Shown in pieces: positions 10,801-22,082 of a stretch of 64,000 nucleotides of DNA (positions within the stretch are counted from its first letter, which is position 1; every line of letters begins with the position of its first letter). This DNA is from Wyeomyia smithii (taxonomy: Eukaryota > Arthropoda > Insecta > Diptera > Culicidae), in contig NC_073696.1 of the NCBI RefSeq assembly GCF_029784165.1, forward strand, positions 241,970,892 through 242,034,891. The letters run 5' to 3'. The translations under genes and the position numbers were made by a program. The notes under the pieces were generated by a model that saw only the letters and a list, made by a program, of their open reading frames with translations, did no database searches and was not told the origin of the DNA.

Positions 10801-13800
10801 GGCCGCTGTTCGCAGGTTCGGATCAGAGGAACCTAAATTAAGTAATGCCATGTTGAGCAGCGTTCCTGGCACATCTTTGGGTCTGATCTTTTGATGCACA
10901 GTCACCGAATCCGGTTGACTTAGCTCCCAGCGATTACGGATGTGAATTATGGCTTGCACAATGTTGTCACAATCGTTGTGAATAAAGCTGAGCTGCGAAC
11001 TTTCGTTAGCGATGGACAGTGTAAACTGATTGTCATCCACCAGACAGACTTCCTCAATTTCGGATGCGTAGTAAACGTCATTCAGCAGGACAGAGTGGGC
11101 GAGGACCTTTGTCTTCTCGGCTGATGTTATTTGTAGGGCTGTGGGGCCCACTTTGATTGCCACTTTGGTATCCTTGTGGCTGAGTTTAAGTGCATTGTTG
11201 AACACTTTCAAATCTTCATCCAAGGAAAGTGTCGCACCGGGAAGTTTCTGCTGCTCCGGGTCGATAACGTCGTTTAGTCGAGCTGGTGAGTCCAGGAAGA
11301 TCAGCTTCCGGCAACCTTTTAGTGGGGCCAGTATGCGATCGTGAAACTTCGTGTATTCTCGCACCCATGAGTTGCAATTGTAGATGTAAGCGGCGTGGAG
11401 ATTCTCGTAGGCCACTTCGGGTAGTACGTAAAACCATTTCTGTAGGAACTCTGTCCGAAAGCGGTTGTCCGAGCAGGTGTGCGTGAAGTCGATAACGACC
11501 TCGAAAGGCGAATGGCAGAAGGGTTTCAGCGTTAGAATCACGTGATAGATCAGCAGGTCCCCGTTTGTCTCGCCGATTTTGTAGCGTCGTGCAATGTAAT
11601 AAAACACGGGATTGCCAGCTTTGCTGGTTCCTGCCTGATAGAAAATGTTCATGGATTTGAGCGTTTTAAACTCTTCCTTTTCGTGCATTTGATGCTTGAC
11701 CATGATTTCCTCGAAGTTAGTTGACGACATATCAATTGAACTCCAACGAGCGTAGCTCGAAAACAGTAAATGCGAATCAACCGGTTTGTGTTCTGGTGGT
11801 CCAAGGTAAGCCAACAGTGTGGCCATTTTATCGAAGGGACGTCGACCAACCGCCTTGTGATCGCGGCTACTCGACAGATAGTCTCCGATCCGCTCCTGGT
11901 GTGACCACAACAGTCGGTGCAGTGCTAACACGTTTGCATCCGAAATAAAGCTCATGCTGTGTGACGTCTGATCTACTGTTTCGCAATCGGATGCAATCTG
12001 GATGAAAAACCGACGCCCGCCTTCAAAGTGCATACGGAGAAAGTCATTGAAGCAGAGCATGTGTTGTTCTTTGGAAAATTCCACGTGGTTCGCAATGTTC
12101 TGTAGGATTTTCGACATCAACATGAGACCTCGCTTGATTTGAGTTGGCACTTGTTTGCCGACGATCCCCAGCTCCTGAGGGGACACGATCGCTGGGTTGA
12201 TAAACCGAAGAAAGATCACCGTACCGACGGCTCCGATGTTGTTCTGGAGCAAATTGGGGAAACGCTTGCTAAGCACTTGATACAGACAGTGGCACATGGA
12301 TCGCAACTGGGGAGGAAAGCGATCTGCGGAATTGACAATCGCATCGAAAACTTTCTGCGTTAGAGCGATCAAATTCTTGCGATTAACTTCAATGTCTTCA
12401 GAGGCTTCCAAACGAGCGGGATCGACTTCAAAACTCGTAACTGGATCATCTAACAGGGGTCGAATTAGAGGCTCCAGCAGTCCTTGCAAGTAACTGGCTC
12501 CGTATATTTTGAAACAGAATGCCATGATTTTACTACCCAGAGAGTTGCCACGGAACAGCGTTTGCATACAGTCGGACACTTCCACTTCGCGGTAGAACAT
12601 GTTCCAAAGCAGTGGAGAAAGCAGATGTTTGGCATCGAACAGCGTCACTAAAACACGGGCCAATTCATCCATTTGGGATGTTGTGACAACCGAAGCCAAA
12701 GCCATAGCAATCGGAAGTTCGCCTTTGTCACTGATCATAGTTACTAACTGCACCAGCTGCTCGAACCGATCTGCCATCACCGACTCGGCCAGCGTATCAA
12801 ACTCCGTTCCTTGTTGAAGAATCTGCGTGAGAACCTCCATGAAAGCGGCTCGCGTCTGTAGATCCGGATTGTAGCCCAGATCTATGGAGTGCATCAGTCC
12901 AGAATCGATGTTAGCACTAAGCAGATTAGACATCGCTTGAATAGTAGCATTCCGCAAAGCGGTCAGCTTGCCAGCAGCAACCCTAGGTCGAGGCGGTAGC
13001 AACGGCGGGTTGTTTGTATCCTTATCCGCCTCCGATCCGTCCACGCAATCGTTTAGCAAATTCATAAACAGCGTGAAATACTTTAAAAAGAGAGCGCTTT
13101 TGGCATCCATCAGATCTCCTCTATCGGATTCCTCTGGTTGAAGAGGCAATCCACGCAGTAGAGCAGCGACCGCTTCCATACAGGCTTGATCAAGATCTCT
13201 GGTTATTATCGTCACATCTCCCGAGCTAGGAGGAGCAATCTGATGGGACGTTCCCATCACCCAGTCCGTCAAGTACTCGACAAGCTTGTTACGGAACTTC
13301 ATTTCCTGTCGAAACGCCAAATCGTCACGGCGCTTCATCATAACCTCCACCAGTTGACAGAGTTTCGTTTTGATGTGGATTGCGTGCACGGTCATATCCA
13401 AGTGACGAACGTACCTCACGATCGCCAGCATAAGATTCTCGATGCTTGTCACGCCCAGGTGTTCCGCATTCGAAGGCTGATCGTTCTGATCTTTACTCTG
13501 GCGACCGTCCAGTACCGATTTCATAATGTAAATCGTATGCTCGATAAACTGTGTGTTAATATCGGTGACCACAACCTGGCCCTGCTGATCGAAAAACTTC
13601 TCCACGATCGCTCGAATCTGATCGAACAAAATCGGATACAACTGGGCTGACATTTCCTGCCCAACCAATTCCTTCACGTGCTTCTGAATTTGGGGACCAA
13701 ATTTTTCATTATTGCACACTAGCAAACGCAAAAGCTGTCCGATAAACTGCGTCACAGGACAGTACTGAACATCCTGACTTCCTCCGCCCATTGACGAAAC

Positions 13801-16800
13801 TAGCGATCCCATTATCGGGTGCATCGAACCCCGTCCCGAGCTGGAACTGGATAGCGAAGTAGTCGACTGCATCAACGACGGTCCACTTACTCCAATGGGA
13901 AGTATTTGGCTCTGCGCCAGCCGCTGATTGCGTGGCTTCTGCAGACAAACTCCTCCCAAGGCCAACTGAAACCAAGTCATGTTGGCCCACTCTGTGATCT
14001 GCTCCTCCAGGTCGTGCTCCGAACTTTGATGACTAGCTCGACGTTTACCCATAGTGCGGTGAAAAACTTCCGCCTGACCTTCCTCTGGCTTTCCCTTGGG
14101 ATAGTTCTGCAATAGTTTCGAGGTGACCTCCCAATTTCGGAACGTCTCCTCCCAGGCCGGTTGAACTCCATTGACGCAGTGTTCGATCTTTCGCATCAGT
14201 GACATAATATTCTTCTGCAAGGCTACCCTGCCCTGCGTGTGCTCGTAGAAATTATAACGCGACTCAACGCTTTGCGTTGTCAGCGTGCTGGATGCATGTG
14301 AAAGCTCCTGATAGAGGTGGTAATTCGGTAGAATGAAACCCACCGTTAGTTCATCCGAGCCGGACCTAATTTCCGCTTCTTCACAAAGCAAACCAAAACA
14401 GGACAGTGAAACCATCACGGCATCAAGATCCACAGACCACAGATACATGAAGAACACCACCTCCAGCTTAATGTGAGCCTGTCGACAAATTGCGATTTGA
14501 CTGCCGACGTTAGCGTAATCCTTGTGCCGCTGGAGGAACGTATTTCGGCAGATTAGAATTTCGCGCAGCCACTTCAGGACATCCGTATAGTTTGCGATCT
14601 GATGTTGAATCAATTTCTGTGAGATCGAAAACAAAACTTGGGAGCTGACGTCCCAGAAGGTGTTTATAGGAGCTTCCGGGTTCCAGACTTCGATTTTATC
14701 CGGCGAGTGGAGAGCTAACAGCGCTTCCATAGCTTCCTGCGCTACATCTGGCATTGTCGGCTGGTGTACCAGCGAAACCAAACCGTTGATTAACTCAAGT
14801 GTGGAGCTTTGCACTTCATGGCCGGCTTTACCGAGGCTATTTAACAACAGCATTGGATCAGCGTGAATAAGTCTGACCATTAACAGCAGCAATGCCTTAT
14901 GAGCTGGCCCCTCGTCCGGTCTCGTTAACCGACTCTGAGCATCTTTCGACTTGAGCGTCAACGAAGTAATCATCCTTAGTGGGGTGTGAGCGATGTATCC
15001 TTGTGTGGCTTTGTTTAGGGTGTCGGTAAACAACGCTCTCAGCTCTCCGGAACGGGCATAAACCAAATCAATCTGTGGCCACCATGGTAGTCTCGCTTGG
15101 GTTACTATCTTTAGCAGGGAGCTAACAATGACAAAGTGGTACGCCGGCGGTGAGTTTAAACTGAGACAAACCTTCAACGCTTCGTTGTTATGCGGCTTGA
15201 TCCGGAAGCAAGAAACCCAACAATCGATCATCAGATCGATATCCTGAAAGTTGAAACCTTGCCCACGAGAGAAAGGTTTGGCAGGGTTGAAAAGTAGCGC
15301 CTTCAGATCGTTAATTACACTTTGTACCAGTTGAAAAGTTACGTTGCTGGAATCGTTAATGTTAATATACGTGGAGGCTTTACACAGTTTAACGCACGCA
15401 ATAGCTGCCGATTCGGTGGATTGTTTAGATGATGCATGAGCTCCCAAGCCTTTCTTTATGCCCTCCATGAAATGCTTCTTTTTCAAATGCCTCGGTGAAC
15501 ACGGTGCTCCCGAATCAGCGTTCACAATCTCTTCCAGTACTTTGGGACTTAGTACCAACAGCATGATCTGCAGCGGCCACACAGCCGAACGGGCCTTTTT
15601 GTTTTCTGCGTACGAATCCAGGATGTCGAAGAAAGTTTCGCAACACTTAGACAGCTCATCGTTAGGGTTGCGCTGCAAATCCTCAAACTCCTTTGGATGA
15701 AATTCGATCCAATTCCAAAGTGCCTTCTCCAGTGAGTTTAGCAGGATTAAATGTGCTGATTTTTTCAATGACTTAAATTTTTGAATAGTCTCTGTTAATA
15801 GTTTTGTCAACCGATTAACGTCTAAATCGATGTGCTGAATCAGTTCGATATCACTGTAGTCCGGATTCTCCTCCGAACAGGTGCTCAGTTCTTGCAGTCG
15901 CGCAGATATACGATTGAAAACGGCTCCAAAATGATTTTGAGACAACGCGTACAGCACCTTAGATGCCAGAGCCTTGAGTGAAGCTGCATTCTGATTGTTT
16001 TCATTTTGGATATCTACAACGAAAGCTTACTTGTAGTGGAAGTTCGAAAGTTCTTCCAAAACATCTTACCAATAAACTGGCAAATTTCTCGCAGCAGCAA
16101 CTTCACGTTCATTGCCTCCTCGAACCGGGCCGTATCTTTCGACTGGCCAGAGAGACAGCGTTCTAGCGTTTCCAGTATAATGATCAGCGAATCGTAGCAG
16201 CACCGTTCCGGTTCGTGTCCTCTGCAGGCTGGGGGCTGAAACTGTAGAATAATAAACTAGAATCAAATGTTGAGGATCGCACAGCACACGGTTGCATTGT
16301 GTGCTTACAATTTCGTTGACTCGTTGCAGCATCTTGGTTAGGCCGGAAATAACCAGCGAGAACCGATAGCGGGAAATCTGAATCAAACAGGTCATCGTTT
16401 GATCGATGCTGAGCCGGGCCTGCGTTCCATGGGGACCCGTCCGATAGGGTAGCTGAAAATGATAATTAAGCTTTCAAAGTTGTTTTATTCAAACAAAAAC
16501 ACTCCCTGCTTCGAAAATTTAAAAGTACCATTCCTTACTGTGCTCATTGAAATCACTTTCATTCATAAAAATCCTGTCATTCATAAAAACACATCCGCTT
16601 ACCAACGCAAATACTACTTTGTTGGTAAACACATCTCTTATGAATGAAAACGCACACTGTTGCGAGGAAACAACGTAAACAAACCCACCCCCACCCAACC
16701 GGCATTTTTGTTGAAGGGGGCGGGCCGGAGCCCGAAGGGGGTGCGAGGATGTTACCACCCACGCACGGCGCAGCCAAACTCCGACAAGGCCAACCGAACC

Positions 16801-16965
16801 AATATCGATCGATCGTGGAAGGAAAAATCTTCGCTCTCCGGATGGCAGAGTACCAGCCCGAGTGGGACTACGCACTGGGCAGAACCGAACAGTATTCGCG
16901 CTTACCTGCTCCTCGAAGCGGGCCAATAGTGAATTGGCCCATTCTCCGGGCTTTTGTGTAGCCAT
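7225..16965 (-). CDS. Nf1: Neurofibromin 1, Ras GTPase-activating protein (3' end beyond the window)
   Basis: Neurofibromin speeds GTP hydrolysis by Ras and so damps Ras/MAPK signalling; in insects it also affects cAMP signalling, growth and learning. Six coding exons are joined here: 16965-16906, 16452-16309, 16235-16070, 16013-9090, 8873-8620 and 7854-7225, with GT-AG borders and a continuous frame. The 2726 codons are colinear with human NF1. The GAP domain (about residues 1200-1530) has the arginine finger in MQTLFRGNSL at residue 1278 (codon 12552-12550) and FLRFINPAIVSP near 1390. A Sec14-like segment (HEKEEFKTLK, IFYQAGTSKAGNP) and a PH-like segment follow. The start is MATQKPGEW, aligned to the vertebrate N-terminus, in good context (purine at -3, G at +4). 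Introns are 453, 73, 56, 216 and 765 bases long. The conserved C-terminal block expected after exon 6 is absent from the window. Confidence 0.96.
8620..8873 (-). CDS. Nf1: Nf1 coding exon 5
   Basis: The acceptor TTTCACAG joins exon 4 so that SVAYLT continues as ALVCLSEEVRSRC, matching human SVAYLAALLTVSEEVRSRC. Ends with RRQKSWDMLDQ and HKVQPHQ at a CAG|GTAAGC donor (8619-8618). The Gly/Ala-rich linker in the middle is not conserved. The RRQKSW motif resembles basophilic kinase target sites near the NF1 nuclear-localisation region; that role is inference. Confidence 0.88.
9090..16013 (-). CDS. Nf1: Nf1 coding exon 4 (6.9 kb mega-exon)
   Basis: An unbroken 6924-base exon carrying residues from about 124 to 2431. 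The acceptor GTTGTAG precedes a frame giving IQNENNQNAAS; the donor G|GTGAGTAAG is at 9089-9088. It holds the cysteine/serine-rich region, tubulin-binding region, GAP-related domain, Sec14-like and PH-like modules, and most of the C-terminal helical repeat region (SLCTCTKPSFSEETQ, SLPKFYLLFGISKVKSAAV). In vertebrates the same region is split over dozens of exons, so extensive intron loss, or absence of later gain, is seen here. Reading frames within it on either strand are shadows. Confidence 0.96.
16070..16235 (-). CDS. Nf1: Nf1 coding exon 3
   Basis: Encodes SLIILETLERCLSGQ and VKLLLREICQFIG, the counterpart of the human IILDTLEKCLAGQ region. The donor is G|GTAAGA at 16069-16068. The start is ambiguous: two in-frame acceptors, CTACAG and TTTCAG, lie six bases apart, so the exon may begin at 16235 or 16241, the longer form adding Phe-Gln. 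Ends in phase 1. Confidence 0.85.
16309..16452 (-). CDS. Nf1: Nf1 coding exon 2
   Basis: 48 codons, phase 0 at both ends. The acceptor is TTTTCAG and the donor GTAAGC. Contains CLIQISRYRFSLVISGLTK, which matches the most conserved N-terminal segment of neurofibromin. Confidence 0.9.
16906..16965 (-). CDS. Nf1: Nf1 coding exon 1
   Basis: Encodes the first 20 residues, MATQKPGEWANSLLARFEEQ, and ends at a consensus donor (CAG|GTAAG, GT at 16905-16904). The exon border falls at the same residue as in vertebrate NF1, directly before the LPYRTG segment of exon 2. Intron 1 (16453-16905) is GC-richer than the flanking intergenic DNA but shows no other exon. Confidence 0.9.
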
Positions 16966-16998
16966 TTCGCGATGCTATTGGCCCGTTTTGGGCTCTTT

Positions 16999-17004
16999 TT
17001 ACAT
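16999..17004 (-). promoter_or_regulatory. Start-stop minimal uORF in the Nf1 leader
   Basis: On the minus strand the sequence ATGTAA (start codon followed at once by stop) lies with its ATG 39 bases upstream of the Nf1 initiation codon. No intervening ATG was seen. If the transcript starts upstream of this site, as leader length elsewhere would suggest, ribosomes could pause here. The transcription start is not known. Confidence 0.45.
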
Positions 17005-17100
17005 GATTTTCGGTGTTGGTAATGGAGCACTAAAATTTTCGTTGTACGCACTTGGAGCAAAATTTTCACCGTTTGACAGTTTTTCGGGTGGGTGGCTGTC

Positions 17101-18814
17101 AACGAGCAGGGCGGCCAGATTTTGGTGAAGTGTAAGATGTGTCTATTTTGAATGGCAAAATAATACATAACAATGCTGTTTTTTAACTATTTTTGAATAT
17201 ATTCACTTAATATTAACTATTGTACTTAGATAAGGAGTTGAGTGAAACAGTAAAACTGGAAGATATGTCATTTTTAAAAAAAATCACAGTTCTTAAATAT
17301 TATTACCCGAAAACACTTTAATACTCAACTCGTGTGATCGTTCGATAAGTACTGTTTAAAATAGTTGATGAATTTTTGATAATAGTAATCTGTTTATATT
17401 GTTGATCAAACACTCCAGAAGAGGAACTGATTAAGCCGTTAATTTCACTTGATACTATTTAAAGTTATTTCAGTTGAATCTAAATAAATTAGCTTAATAA
17501 ACGAACTGATAAATATTCTCAACTGATCTTCAAAACAAACTTCCAAAAATTCCTTCTTTATTTTATTTAAAACAAAATGAAATGTTTCAAATAAAGTTGT
17601 CGAAGATGTAACATGTATGCGTATCTGGCGTCACTGTAGCCATGTACGGGGTGAGACAGTTTTTAAGGTAGGATCAGTTTTCCCTGATGTGTCGGAGTTG
17701 AAACGTTTTTTTTTCTTTCGCGATTTTCAAATTGGCGGGAAGTTTTTTTGCCAGTTCAGATAAGAGAACAATTAAATTGCAGGTATTTCGTATACTAGTT
17801 GCACGTCCCTTTTTATATCTCATTGCAACGAATCTGTATATTTGACGTTGTTTTGTGTATAATATCTAAATTTTACAAGTTTTACACAATTTTGAGAACA
17901 ATATTTCAATTTTAAGTAAACGTATATTTTCTATTTTTCCTCAAATGTCTTCTCTGAATAACAACGAACTTATAAATGTTAAATAAATCGCATGTCATGC
18001 TTTAAATTTTGATTTGGAGACAAATTGAACACAAAAAGTCATGATTTTGCTTGTAATTTTTAGTAATCAGATACCGATTATTTCTCCTAAGGGGTCTCTC
18101 AAGCACATTATTGAACATTTCAATATAAAAAACCACATGTCATCACTTTGAGTATTGATTTAAAGGCAAGTTGAGAATAAAAAAAGTCATAATTTTGCAT
18201 ATTTTACGTATTCGTAAAGTTTTGTGAACAATATCTAAATACCAAATACTCAAAAAAAGCTACGTCGTTTATGTATGCTCCCATAGTAGATAAGTCATTA
18301 AATTGTGGTTTAATATCTCTCTCCTTCAATTGGAATAAATAGTTTGCATATAGTTTCTTCAAGTTTTAAACTCATTCATCAACTTTTATATATTCTATTT
18401 ATTGCTAGTCTGATTGTTATTGAAATAATATAACTATGAAAAGTTTACAATGAATAATTGAAATGTTTTCAAAATAAATTAGACAATCTGAAAATAAAAT
18501 CGAAATTCAAATGAATTACATTAAATTATGACAACCTTGAAATCAAACTAAGACTGTAAGTCTGCAACTTAATATTTAAGTAGATTGAAAATTATTGAGA
18601 GAAATTTAAGTCATCAATGAGAACATTCACAGCCGTATGATTGGATAAATTAAAATGTAATGTATCCACACAAAATTAGTTAAAAAAAACACAAATGATA
18701 TGTTGTTGTAATGTTTTGTGAATTCTGTTATTCGGGCCAACTTCACTCCTGTTCTTCTGTCAGTTTTTAAAACAATTCTCCCGAGAGTTAAAGTTAGGTT
18801 TTATGTTGACACTG
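17101..18814. other. AT-rich intergenic region upstream of Nf1
   Basis: No gene was recognised. It contains an imperfect direct duplication of about 70 bases (about 17986-18050 and 18129-18198, sharing 'catgtcat' and 'aaaagtcat-attttgc'), 143 bases apart. The part nearest 17.0-17.2 kb probably holds the Nf1 promoter and leader, but no clear TATA or Inr was seen. Confidence 0.4.
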
Positions 18815-19050
18815 ATTTTCATTTAATTGAAATTTTGCTTACGATTTGGAATTTCCTTTCTAAGTACGGGGATTACCCTCGAGATAGCGAATAATTGTTG
18901 ATTAGTACTAAAGAAATGTTCACGCGAATAACTAGTGCCGATTGGTTGCGGCTTTCAAAAGTGGCGTGACTAAATTACGTTTCAGCCGTGCCGAATTGTC
19001 TTTAAGATACTGATTCACGCTTGTAGAATGGTAAGGTGAAACATGCACTT
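18815..19050 (+). repeat. Diverged interspersed repeat, copy A
   Basis: Shares an ordered set of blocks with 26825-27045: 'ggaatttcctttctaagtac', 'gattagtact', 'gtgactaaattacgttt', 'gccgtgccgaatt', 'gatactgattcacgcttgt'. Looser similarity continues in the T-rich DNA at 21300-21680 and 27080-27340, so the family may be longer and split here by later insertions. Confidence 0.5.
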
Positions 19051-19270
19051 TACTGTATTTTTTCATTTTCTCTGGTTGGATATAAAAAGCACCTCGTTGA
19101 AGTATGCTTTAATGGGTATGTAAAATATGCTTACTAGACCTCTGAGCTAAAAAAATTTAAATTGGGATTTCTATATATCATCTGAAAGAGTGTATTTTCT
19201 GAGCAAAACGTGATTTTTTAAAACTTTATATCATTATTCTACGATTTTTAAATGAAAAATAAAAATTCGC

Positions 19271-19330
19271 TCTAAATCGCTACAATGACAGTTGGTATAT
19301 GGGTGAACTGACATTGTAGCGATTTCGAGC
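19271..19330. repeat. Inverted repeat, 24 bp arms
   Basis: Arms 19271-19294 and 19307-19330 match at 22 of 24 positions around a 12-base loop; the core is aatcgctacaatg. It lies in the palindromic host sequence left of the hAT-like element. Confidence 0.7.
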
Positions 19331-19416
19331 AGATTTCGAGCAATTTTAAATCGTGATTTAAAAAGCGAAGGACAACGATGGAATTTTTTTTAATCACGTT
19401 TTACTTAAATGCAGAT

Positions 19417-21028
19417 TAGGGTGTCCCAAAATTGCACAAATCTGGGGCTCACCCTCCAGATGATAGAAAATGGTATTACGAACAAACTTTTGTTCGGCGG
19501 CAGCTCTAGAAAATGATGTTTTTAACTGGCCCCGATGACTTTTTTGAAAAAATCGATTTTTCTTATGTTAAATCCAAAAAACATGTCCAGTTATTCAATT
19601 TTCCATGAAACCTAATCCTTTTATATTTTTTACAGGTTCCTTAGGGCCCAAACTGTAAGGGAAAATTCGTTTCGGATTGATTATCATCAATTTATTTTCC
19701 TAGAAATAATTCTATCGTTTGGAAAAGAGATTTTTCAAGTATACTTTGACATTCAATCAACAAAAGTGGGTATTAAACCTAATGCTCTCACCAACTGAAT
19801 GCCATTAAAAGTTGGGAAATTTCATGGGGAAGAGCATTGCCAAAGACTACACGGCTCTAAAATTACTTGATTTTAAGTTATTCATGATTTACTGTGCAAT
19901 AAAAGTTGAATTTTAATGTTTTCTCTATAATAATCAAGGTCGAGTGAAAAAACTGAATAAATATTATCAAGTTTACTAAAGGAGAGGAAATGTATGTAAT
20001 TTAACGAGGATGCGAAAAACGAACAAGGACGGAAAGAGCGACTTAAAATTAGAAAATAAAAACTTATTCAGATGGGACTCGAACCCGCAATCTCCGGTGA
20101 CTTCGGTACGGTGCCGGGTCTGCAGACTGTGGTATCTTCCGGAAGTCAATGTTAGCCTGGTATTTTTCGATAAAAATGTCAATGATGACTCGAAGAGAAA
20201 GGTGGTACAAAACTTGAAAAAAGTGAGCAGTGAAAACGACAATTCAAAAGTGAAAAAATTTTCGTCTGTAAAAAACCTAGTGGACTCACAAAGAAGTCAC
20301 TAAAGTTTTTTCGATAGACTGCGGCTTGATATCAAGTTTTTTATTCAGGAAGATCCCAAGGCCTGGATAGAAAGAAATTATTTTGATGCCAAATCGAAAT
20401 GTTGAAGCTTAACAGTTATCAATGACCCTGCAGAACGGGCCTTTTGAGTAGCGGCCTAGCGGGAGATTTAGTTGAAATTATAATACTATATGATACGGCA
20501 AATGAACATTTTATTATTGGAAAACATCAAAATGTAACTTTTTATTCTACAGAAAATCACGAATAACTCAAAATCAAGTTATTTCAGAGCCATGTAGTCT
20601 CTGGCAATTTTCTTCCCCATAAAATTTCCCAACTTTTAATGGCATTCAGTTGGTGAAAGCATTAGGTTTAATACCCAATATTATTGATTGAATTTCAAAG
20701 TATACTTAAAAAATCTCTTTTACAAACGATAAAATTTTTTTTAGGAAAATATATTGACGATAATCAATCCGAAACGAATTTTTTCCTTACAGTCTGGACC
20801 CTAAGGAACCTGTAAAAAATATAAAAGGATTAGGTTTCATGGAAAATTGAATAACTGGGCATGTTTTTTGGATTTAACAAAAGAAAAACCGATTTTTTCA
20901 AAAAAGTCATCGGGGAAAGTTGAAAATATCATTTTGTAGAGCTGCCGCTGAACAAACGTTTGTTCGTAACACCATTTTCTAACATCTGGAGGGTGAGCCC
21001 CAGATCTGTGCAATTTTGGGACACCCTA
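19417..21028. mobile_element. hAT-type element with long terminal inverted repeats
   Basis: The 1612 bp element starts tagggtgtcccaaaattg and ends with its complement (caattttgggacaccctaat shows the right edge plus two TSD bases). It is flanked by an exact 8-base target duplication, atgcagat, at 19409-19416 and 21029-21036. An 8-bp duplication with a TAGGG-type terminus is typical of hAT elements. The left arm (to about 19945) and right arm (from about 20480) are inverted copies of each other over roughly 0.5 kb, giving a foldback structure. The centre holds no transposase, only a short Lys/Asn-rich frame and a tRNA-like B box, so the element is non-autonomous. Confidence 0.8.
20074..20086 (-). 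promoter_or_regulatory. tRNA-like B box (GGGTTCGAGTCCC)
   Basis: The minus strand reads a consensus RNA polymerase III internal B box. No full tRNA fold is apparent around it, so it is read as the remnant of a tRNA-derived sequence carried in the centre of the hAT-like element. Confidence 0.45.
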
Positions 21029-21785
21029 ATGCAGATCTTTCAGATGACATAAAAAACTGATATAGCTAAACAACCATATTTCCTTATTTTTGTTTTCTGT
21101 ACTAAAACCCTCTAAGAATTTAAAAATGAGATAACCAAATGATGAACTCCGGTTCTTTTATAATGGAATAAGTACACGTGATAAACAAAATTACATGAAT
21201 CAGTTACAGCAATAATGGTATTTGATTTCGAATCACCATCTGTTCTCTTTTAATTTAAACTTTTAATTTAAACAGCTTAATTTTTTATTTCGCAAATGCA
21301 ATTTGCCTATTTTTTAACTTTTCCAATCTCTTGAATACAAAGCTCTTGACGTTTGAACCGGCTTTGATAGTTTCGATCTGTTGACGTTTTTTCATGCATT
21401 TAATATTTTTGTAACTTTTGACATTTTGAGCATTCATAACACTTTTGTCCTTTTTCAGGCCATTTTTTTCTTTTTTTTTTTTTGATTATTTTTTATTATG
21501 TTTGGCATTTATAACATTTTCAATAATTTTAAATTTTCATCATTCACTGCCTGTATCGGAAATTTAGAAATTTTGGCATGTTTGGCCTTTTTGACTGCTT
21601 TGAAATTTTTGGTATTTTTCATATTTCTAATACTATTGATTCTTTAATATTTTGAAAATTTTGAAATTACTTACATCTTTAACGTGAAACAATATTAAAA
21701 TATTGTACTTCGTACTTCATATTATAGGCAATATGACTATTGAAAGCGCAATGCTTGTCATTTTCATTATACTTTTCTCCTGTTA

Positions 21786-22012
21786 CACACTTAAAACTCA
21801 CTGCCAGGTCTCGGTAATTTTTTGCCGAGAACGACACCACTGAGTGCTCGGTTAAAAAAATAATGACAACTGTCATTTTGTGCCGAAATTTCAATTAGGT
21901 GAACCGAGATTTACAAAAAAATGTGACAGCTGTCATTATTTTTTTAACCGAGCACTCGATGGAGCCGTTCTCGGCAAAAAATACCGAGACCCGCTAATGA
22001 ATTTTAAGGGTG
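21786..22012. mobile_element. Palindromic MITE with TA target duplication (Tc1/mariner type)
   Basis: The two halves are inverted over nearly their whole length: cacacttaaaa...ggtctcggtaattttttgc on the left answers gcaaaaaataccgagacc...ttttaagggtg on the right. Inner blocks such as tgagtgctcggtt and gacaactgtcat pair with aaccgagcactcga and gacagctgtcat. Both ends abut TA (21784-21785, 22013-22014). The 227 bp length and TA duplication fit a Tc1/mariner-mobilised MITE. Confidence 0.75.
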
Positions 22013-22036
22013 TATATACTTCGACATACGACGGCT

Positions 22037-22082
22037 AGCTAGTTAGGACAGTATCGTGCCTCGAGACCAGTTAGGAAAGTTA
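22037..22082 (-). repeat. Short Feilai-like SINE head fragment
   Basis: The stretch around 'tcgtgcctcgagaccagtta' resembles the head end of the SINE at about 39985-40235 ('tcgtacctcgagaccagctg'). Only the head is visible; the call is tentative. Confidence 0.35.

Larger units (their letters stand above)
19140..21115. repeat. Palindromic element split by a hAT-like insertion
   Basis: The DNA on either side of the 19417-21028 insertion is loosely inverted: 'atcatctgaaag' with 'tttctg' on the left answers 'ctttcagatgacat' on the right, and both outer parts hold 'atttaaa' and 'cctct-a' blocks. This suggests a palindromic MITE as host. It is imperfect and old. Confidence 0.35.
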
